Origin: Planctomycetaceae bacterium
Lineage (GTDB): Bacteria; Planctomycetota; Phycisphaerae; UBA1845; UTPLA1
Length of the DNA: 64,000 bases
Assembly: GCA_006969385.1 (NCBI GenBank)
Contig: CP030884.1
Span: forward strand, 2,976,001-3,040,000
Direction of reading: 5' to 3'
Under the pieces are notes generated by a model, which saw nothing but the letters and a program-made list of their open reading frames with translations, was not told where the DNA came from and did not search any database. The position numbers and the translations under genes are program-made. This document shows, piece after piece, positions 60,701 through 64,000 of the stretch (positions are counted from its first letter, which is position 1; each line of letters begins with the position of its first letter).

Positions 60701-61776
60701 CCGAAACGCATCGTCACGCAGCCACCGACGGCTTCGGCACCGAGCTTATCCAACGCACCTCGGCGAAAATCAGGGCCGACCGACACTGTCGCGACCTGAT
60801 GCAAATAAACCGGCGTGCCGTTGGCCGCGTGTATGACGGTGTTCTCGATATCGCGGATCACTGCATTTTCGCGCACGGCGCGTTCGTCGGCGCTACGCGC
60901 TTCACCACCGAGAAAGCCCACGCCGCGAATCAGGATTTCCATGCCGTTTTCTTCGATGACCTTGGCACCGACATCGATGTTCGCACGAGTGATGGCATTG
61001 ACCAGCTTGGCCAGCGGCGCGCCGTACGCACGTAACGCCTCGGGATTGATATCGATCTGATACTGCCGCACATAGCCGCCGATACCGGCGACTTCGCTGA
61101 CGCCTTCGACACCTTCCAACGCGAGCTTCACGTTGAAATCCTGCATACTGCGCAGGCGATCGAGCGAAATTTTGCTAAACACAAGCGGCATGCCGCTGAT
61201 CGGGTCGGTGTATGGCTCTGCGTCCTTCAGCTTGGCTTTAAGCTCCGGATCGCCATCGAGCAGCGTTCGGCGCGAGGCGGCGGTAAGTTCGCCATCGGCT
61301 GTAAATCGCAAACCGGGGCGCTCCTGCGTATACCAACCATTTTCGACTGTGTACCAATACACTTGCCCTAGCGCCGTTGCATCGGGCCCCAACCGTGGCA
61401 ACACGCCCGGCGGCAGTTGCCCGCTTGCCACATTGAGTCGTTCGAGCACGCGGCTGCGCGCCCAATAGAACTCGGCACGCTCCTTAAACACGACGTAGAC
61501 TATTGACCAACCGAATCCGCTTGTCGCGCGAATCTCTTTAACATCGGGCACGCCCTGCAACGCGACTGTCAACGGATAGGTCACTTGTTCGTCAACATCT
61601 TTGGGGCTGCGGCCCATCCATTCGCTGAAGACGATGACTTGGTTCTCGGCGATATCGGGGAGCGCATCTTTCGGGTTCTGATCGAAGGCGCGCCATCCAA
61701 AAATGCCCAGCACACCGACCAGCACGATGGCCAGCACGGGCGTTTTTAGGAATAGGCGAATGAGGGCATTAATCAT
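57706..61776 (-). CDS. cusA: CusA-family Cu/Ag RND pump (block C)
   Basis: A 1356-residue RND transporter, longer than the usual 1050 because of an extra region between helices 6 and 7 (about residues 600-800), which itself has several hydrophobic segments (WAFAIAALLGLVVGVCW, VMTAVVVGLALALVAYVAL). Near the start, QNPKDALPDIAENQVIVFSEW is the CusA form. Helix 4 reads AIAIGTMVDMGIVMLEN, the monovalent Cu/Ag (HME4) signature. The porter region ends RYLRWAGSYE-like; helix 10 has FIALFGIAVDDGVV. I use the ATG at 61776 (behind GAGAGGG), which overlaps the adaptor stop by eight bases; the longer frame to 61791 has no better signal. Confidence 0.93.
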   Translation of the reverse strand: MINALIRLFLKTPVLAIVLVGVLGIFGWRAFDQNPKDALPDIAENQVIVFSEWMGRSPKDVDEQVTYPLTVALQGVPDVKEIRATSGFGWSIVYVVFKERAEFYWARSRVLERLNVASGQLPPGVLPRLGPDATALGQVYWYTVENGWYTQERPGLRFTADGELTAASRRTLLDGDPELKAKLKDAEPYTDPISGMPLVFSKISLDRLRSMQDFNVKLALEGVEGVSEVAGIGGYVRQYQIDINPEALRAYGAPLAKLVNAITRANIDVGAKVIEENGMEILIRGVGFLGGEARSADERAVRENAVIRDIENTVIHAANGTPVYLHQVATVSVGPDFRRGALDKLGAEAVGGCVTMRFGENPLTVIERVHDKVVSVERGLPSGVRIVPFYDRTDLIQETMGTLTSALSQELLITFIAVVLFLLHFRSSLVIAVTLPLAIAFAFICMQALALPSNIMSLAGIAIAIGTMVDMGIVMLENIYQYLTDHRDDYVSVETDDKGRTLEVVDSKRRRELIAEAATEVGTAILTAISTTVISFLPVFFLEGQAARLFTPLAWTKTFCMVGAVILALTLVPPLASALLKHRRIGRVWAFAIAALLGLVVGVCWHKAEALHRTVDAFTQSIENYLGWSDVMTAVVVGLALALVAYVALRERIRPIEQNPTSRLIHRLYKPTIRWVLRNKLLFLCVPTAIVIWGLSIWLGWGALVGALIWPLEKIGLQPTAWSAAMLVSIVVAVLGGFVVLPLFIDTTRVGFGVFRKSQTTQRDRIDWLKGAAALVGFAALIFFFRLTGTFDGRHTMLASVISPGFDGRLDEYQPLKALRDDKGIGQEFMPPLDEGDFLYMPSVLPAGSINTVLDVMQKQDVQFAKIPEVELAVGKLGRIESPLDPAPVGMIETMILLKPASEWPIIDDPKYDGMRRRRTMDEIWQDIKQAGRYPGVLPSVELQPIRTRVEMLSTGLNAKIGIKIYGDSIERCEQLAVDIEQLLRQLLDNAQAINAVRISGKPYLEFHIDREAIARHGVNIADVQQVIEVAIGGKNLTTTYEGLDRYPVRIRYARELRDEVPDLERILVPTPSGAQIPISQLAKIERVTGPMSIRREGARFVSYVTMSNQGVDETTLVRNGQRIIDEALVNGELDMPEGYYLRWAGSYERNIRAKNRLALLVPLVLITNLFLIFLQFKRWPLTVVIFLAIPVAFSGGFILLEFWPQIQNIFYTMGLMDRPFPGSEMYLTVAVWVGFIALFGIAVDDGVVIGTYLDQVFSKSPITRYQEIEERVIHAGLRRIRPTLMTTFTTLTALAPVLLTTGRGSDVMTPMALPVFGGMTVALITILVVPTCYCGIKQLKWKLNLPDPDFQKGTE

Positions 61777-63733
61777 CGTTGGCCCTCTCATTCTGGTTGC
61801 TACGAATGGTCTTTTGAATCGCGGGCGGAAGTTTAGCGAGATACTCGTCGGGGTCGTCTACAAATTTCTTATCGCAGCCCCAACAGCAGAAATAGATCTT
61901 TGCCCCCTTGTATTCAATAAACACCTCTGGGTTGATCTCGCCTTCCATGACCGGGCAAATTTTTTGCTGTGTGGTCATTCTCCCATTGGCCGGATGTTTT
62001 ATCTCGCTCGGTTGACCCAAATCATCGTTCGTTACCGAAATATCCGCCGCGAAACCGCGCGTGGAAAACAAACTCGGCTTACCGGCAAGCTGCATCTGGC
62101 TGTCGATGGCGAAATTTCCGCGCACGACGACAGCCTCGCCGCCGTTGAGACCGCTGAGAACCGGATACCAATCGTCTCCATCGTCGTCTTGCGCCAACGG
62201 ACCAGCCGTTATTTCCACACCGCGATACACGCCCGCTGCTGATTCCACATATACCAGCGCCCGCGTGCCGGTCTGCATCACTGCACCGCGCGGCACGGCG
62301 AGAATCGGCGAGCTGTCGGTCGGCGTCGCGTATTGCGGGAGCTTTTCCACGGCCACCAATTGCATCCCGCAAATCGAACAGTTGCCCGGTTTTTCTTCCG
62401 CCGCCCACGTATGCATGGGACATGCATAGTCGCCTTTGGGTGCCGGTACAGCGCCCTTGCCGCCTGCCGCCAAACCGGCGTCGATCTCCGCCGTCAGCCA
62501 CATGTCGGGCTTCAAACGCAGGTCGGGATTAGCAACGTGCATGCGCACCGCGACTGTGCGCGTGGCCGGGTCGACGCGTGGATCAACAAAAACGATTTGC
62601 CCGTTAAAGACCTCTCCTGGCAACGATTTCGTCGTCAGCCGCACCTCTTGAAACGGTTTCACCCATGGCAAATCCGATTCGTACAAATCTACCAATAGCC
62701 ACAAGTGCGTTAGATCGGCAATCGAATACAGCGGATCGCCTGTCTTAACATACATGCCTTCCATTGCCTGCTTCTTGATAATGGTGCCGCCGATCGGCGC
62801 ATACACCACGAGCCGCGTTTGCGGTTCGTTCGACTGTTCGATGGCGGCGATCTGCTCCGCCGTGATGCCGAGCAACTCCAACTTGCGCCGCGCTGAGGTC
62901 AACACTTGCTGATTGCTGCGCTGCATCACATTCGACTGCATACTGTTGTTGGCCGCGTTACGGTAAGCTTGCAGATACTCTTCTTGCGCCGCCAGCAAAT
63001 CGGGCGAATACAAATCGACGAGGTGATCGCCCTCGTTCACCGACATGCCGGTGAAGTCGGCAAACAGCTTATCGATGCGTCCGCCCATCCACGCGCTGAC
63101 CATCTTGAACCGCGTTTCGTCGTAGGTGACTCGCCCAACCGTGCGAATGCGTTTCTTCAGCAACTTGGGTTCCGCAATGACCGTCTCAACGTCGGCCAGA
63201 CGGCGGGCGCGCTCACTCAGCGTGGTTTCATATTCGCCGACGTCGTCGGATTCGGCATCCCCGCTAACATCTTCGCGCTTCATGCCGCACACCGGGCAAC
63301 GACTGTTAGGATCGGAGCTACCCTGATCGCCGCACTCGGGCATCGTGCAGCGATACCACTTCTTCTTTTGCTTGGAAGCGCTCCCGTCGGATTGAGCATG
63401 CGCCATATGGTTTGCCACGTTTGACATCGTCGGCTTTACGCCTGGTTCGCTCGCCCCTTCGTATTTAGCGACCAGTTCCATCCCGCAAATCGGACAGTCG
63501 CCCGCCTCGTCCTGGCGTACATCGGGATGCATGGTGCAGGTCCAGTATTCGATGGTCGGCTCCGTGCCGTTGGTCAACGATGTTGAGCTACCGCCACTGG
63601 ATGCCAACCGCTCCACTGCTTGATTCATGCGGCAAGTTGCCCACAGAGCGAACACGCCAAATAAGACGATTAACGTGGCCCAGCGCACCAGCACGCCGCG
63701 CAGTTCGCGCGTAGTATTATTTGCGTTACTCAT
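61769..63733 (-). CDS. cusB: CusB-family adaptor with four metal-binding modules
   Basis: A 654-residue membrane-fusion protein. Membrane anchor at about 15-33 (VRWATLIVLFGVFALWATC). Module 1 at 62-90 (WTCTMHPDVRQDEAG, CPICGMEL) and module 2 at 127-152 (RCTMPECG, CPVCGMKR) are heavy-metal-binding (YHMP-type) domains. The adaptor core runs from about 170 to 420, with a coiled coil around 240-305 (SPDLLAAQEEYLQAYRNA). Module 3, at 437-463 (ACPMHTWAAEE, CSICGMQLV), is inserted before the C-terminal barrel. Module 4 at 592-635 is a TRASH/YHS domain (CPVMEGEIN, YFCCWGC). The ATG at 63733 has GAGGG eight bases upstream and overlaps the channel gene's stop. Confidence 0.93.
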   Translation of the reverse strand: MSNANNTTRELRGVLVRWATLIVLFGVFALWATCRMNQAVERLASSGGSSTSLTNGTEPTIEYWTCTMHPDVRQDEAGDCPICGMELVAKYEGASEPGVKPTMSNVANHMAHAQSDGSASKQKKKWYRCTMPECGDQGSSDPNSRCPVCGMKREDVSGDAESDDVGEYETTLSERARRLADVETVIAEPKLLKKRIRTVGRVTYDETRFKMVSAWMGGRIDKLFADFTGMSVNEGDHLVDLYSPDLLAAQEEYLQAYRNAANNSMQSNVMQRSNQQVLTSARRKLELLGITAEQIAAIEQSNEPQTRLVVYAPIGGTIIKKQAMEGMYVKTGDPLYSIADLTHLWLLVDLYESDLPWVKPFQEVRLTTKSLPGEVFNGQIVFVDPRVDPATRTVAVRMHVANPDLRLKPDMWLTAEIDAGLAAGGKGAVPAPKGDYACPMHTWAAEEKPGNCSICGMQLVAVEKLPQYATPTDSSPILAVPRGAVMQTGTRALVYVESAAGVYRGVEITAGPLAQDDDGDDWYPVLSGLNGGEAVVVRGNFAIDSQMQLAGKPSLFSTRGFAADISVTNDDLGQPSEIKHPANGRMTTQQKICPVMEGEINPEVFIEYKGAKIYFCCWGCDKKFVDDPDEYLAKLPPAIQKTIRSNQNERANDD

Positions 63734-64000
63734 TGATCGTGCCCTCGCCTTCGGGTGTGCTGTCGCCATCCATCGTGAGTTGCATGCCGACTTCGCGTTG
63801 CAACTCCGCAAACGCCGTTTGAAAATCCACCGTCTCGCGATGACGCATTAATTCAAAGTTGAGCCAGCGCCTCCAGTTATCGATAAGCGTGAGGAAATCG
63901 GTGTTGCCCGCTTGATACGACGTGAGAGCGACCTCGTAGGTCTGCCGCGCCTGTGGAATGAGTTCTTCGTTCAATACATCGAGCGTGTGCTGCTGCGTTT
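63726..64000 (-). CDS. TolC-family channel, C-terminal part (partial)
   Basis: The frame stays open to the window edge, so the 5' part is missing. The visible 90 residues (TLDVLNEELIPQARQTYEVALTSYQAG, DFLTLIDNWRRWLNFELM) match the last helices of an OEP/CusC protein, including the conserved Y-x-x-G-x-x-D/S-x-L-x-L-I/L-D. It is the first seen gene of block C and overlaps the adaptor start by eight bases. Together they complete a CusCBA-type set. Confidence 0.82.
   Translation of the reverse strand, partial: TQQHTLDVLNEELIPQARQTYEVALTSYQAGNTDFLTLIDNWRRWLNFELMRHRETVDFQTAFAELQREVGMQLTMDGDSTPEGEGTINE

Noticed and set aside
1..64000. CRISPR arrays, tRNA and rRNA genes
   Set aside because: No regularly spaced direct repeats of the right size, no rRNA sequence and no tRNA-like cloverleaf with a GTTCRA arm were seen in the intergenic regions. 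The tandem repeats found are coding or irregular.

Overview
The window most likely comes from a member of the Planctomycetota, perhaps a Phycisphaerae-like lineage. The evidence is a secreted protein ending in dockerin-like Ca-binding repeats, a DUF1559-style prepilin with a FTLVELLVV start and a C-terminal RHTGQLNVAFVGGHV tail, many small lipoproteins, and abundant response regulators and stress proteins. This rests on gene content only; there is no rRNA or tRNA in the window to confirm it.

Layout. 0-7 kb: tail of a sensor kinase, an NtrC-type regulator, a dockerin-like secreted protein, a frameshifted prepilin gene, a GH3-family acyl-adenylating enzyme and a DJ-1/PfpI protein. 7-30.5 kb: a signalling and envelope-stress region. 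It holds two OmpR-type regulators, three sensor kinases, a lone receiver, and a long run of small stress-associated proteins: two DUF1328, CsbD, hemerythrin, ExoD-like, lmo0937-like, DUF883, DUF2383, two PRC-barrel proteins, a PLDc_N mini-protein, DUF2254, a PerM-type exporter, a cardiolipin-synthase-like PLD protein, a BON-MscS channel and a baeRF-family protein. Inside it a 1475-bp IS5-like element sits in a YqjE-like gene, with terminal inverted repeats and a target duplication still visible. 30.5-37 kb: an AT-rich, gene-poor stretch followed by an isolated phage packaging cassette (ParB-methyltransferase, small terminase, large terminase) with no virion genes, then a hairpin-rich stretch and a membrane protein.

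37-64 kb: a heavy-metal efflux island, nearly all on the minus strand, in three blocks. Block A (44.3 to 37.0 kb) is a His/Asp/Cys-rich secreted protein, TolC-type channel, adaptor, RND pump and His-rich lipoprotein. Block B (55.8 to 44.4 kb) is an ArsR/SmtB repressor, Cys-rich secreted protein, outer-membrane channel, small lipoprotein, a Cys/His-repeat protein running into a CzcB adaptor, CzcA, two lipoproteins, a CDF transporter and a P1B ATPase. Block C (64.0 to 56.3 kb) is a TolC channel (cut by the window end), a CusB adaptor with four metal-binding modules, CusA, an HMA-MauE-like membrane protein and a triple TRASH/YHS-like protein. Together these would move divalent metals (B, perhaps A) and Cu/Ag (C) from cytoplasm to periplasm and out of the cell.

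The most novel-looking item is in block B. A secreted array of CxxHxV...CxxC units, built by a 360-bp tandem duplication, runs out of frame exactly where a ninth unit continues in the N-terminus of the CzcB adaptor, which itself lacks an export signal. The two reading frames look like one metal-binding-repeat adaptor split by a frameshift.
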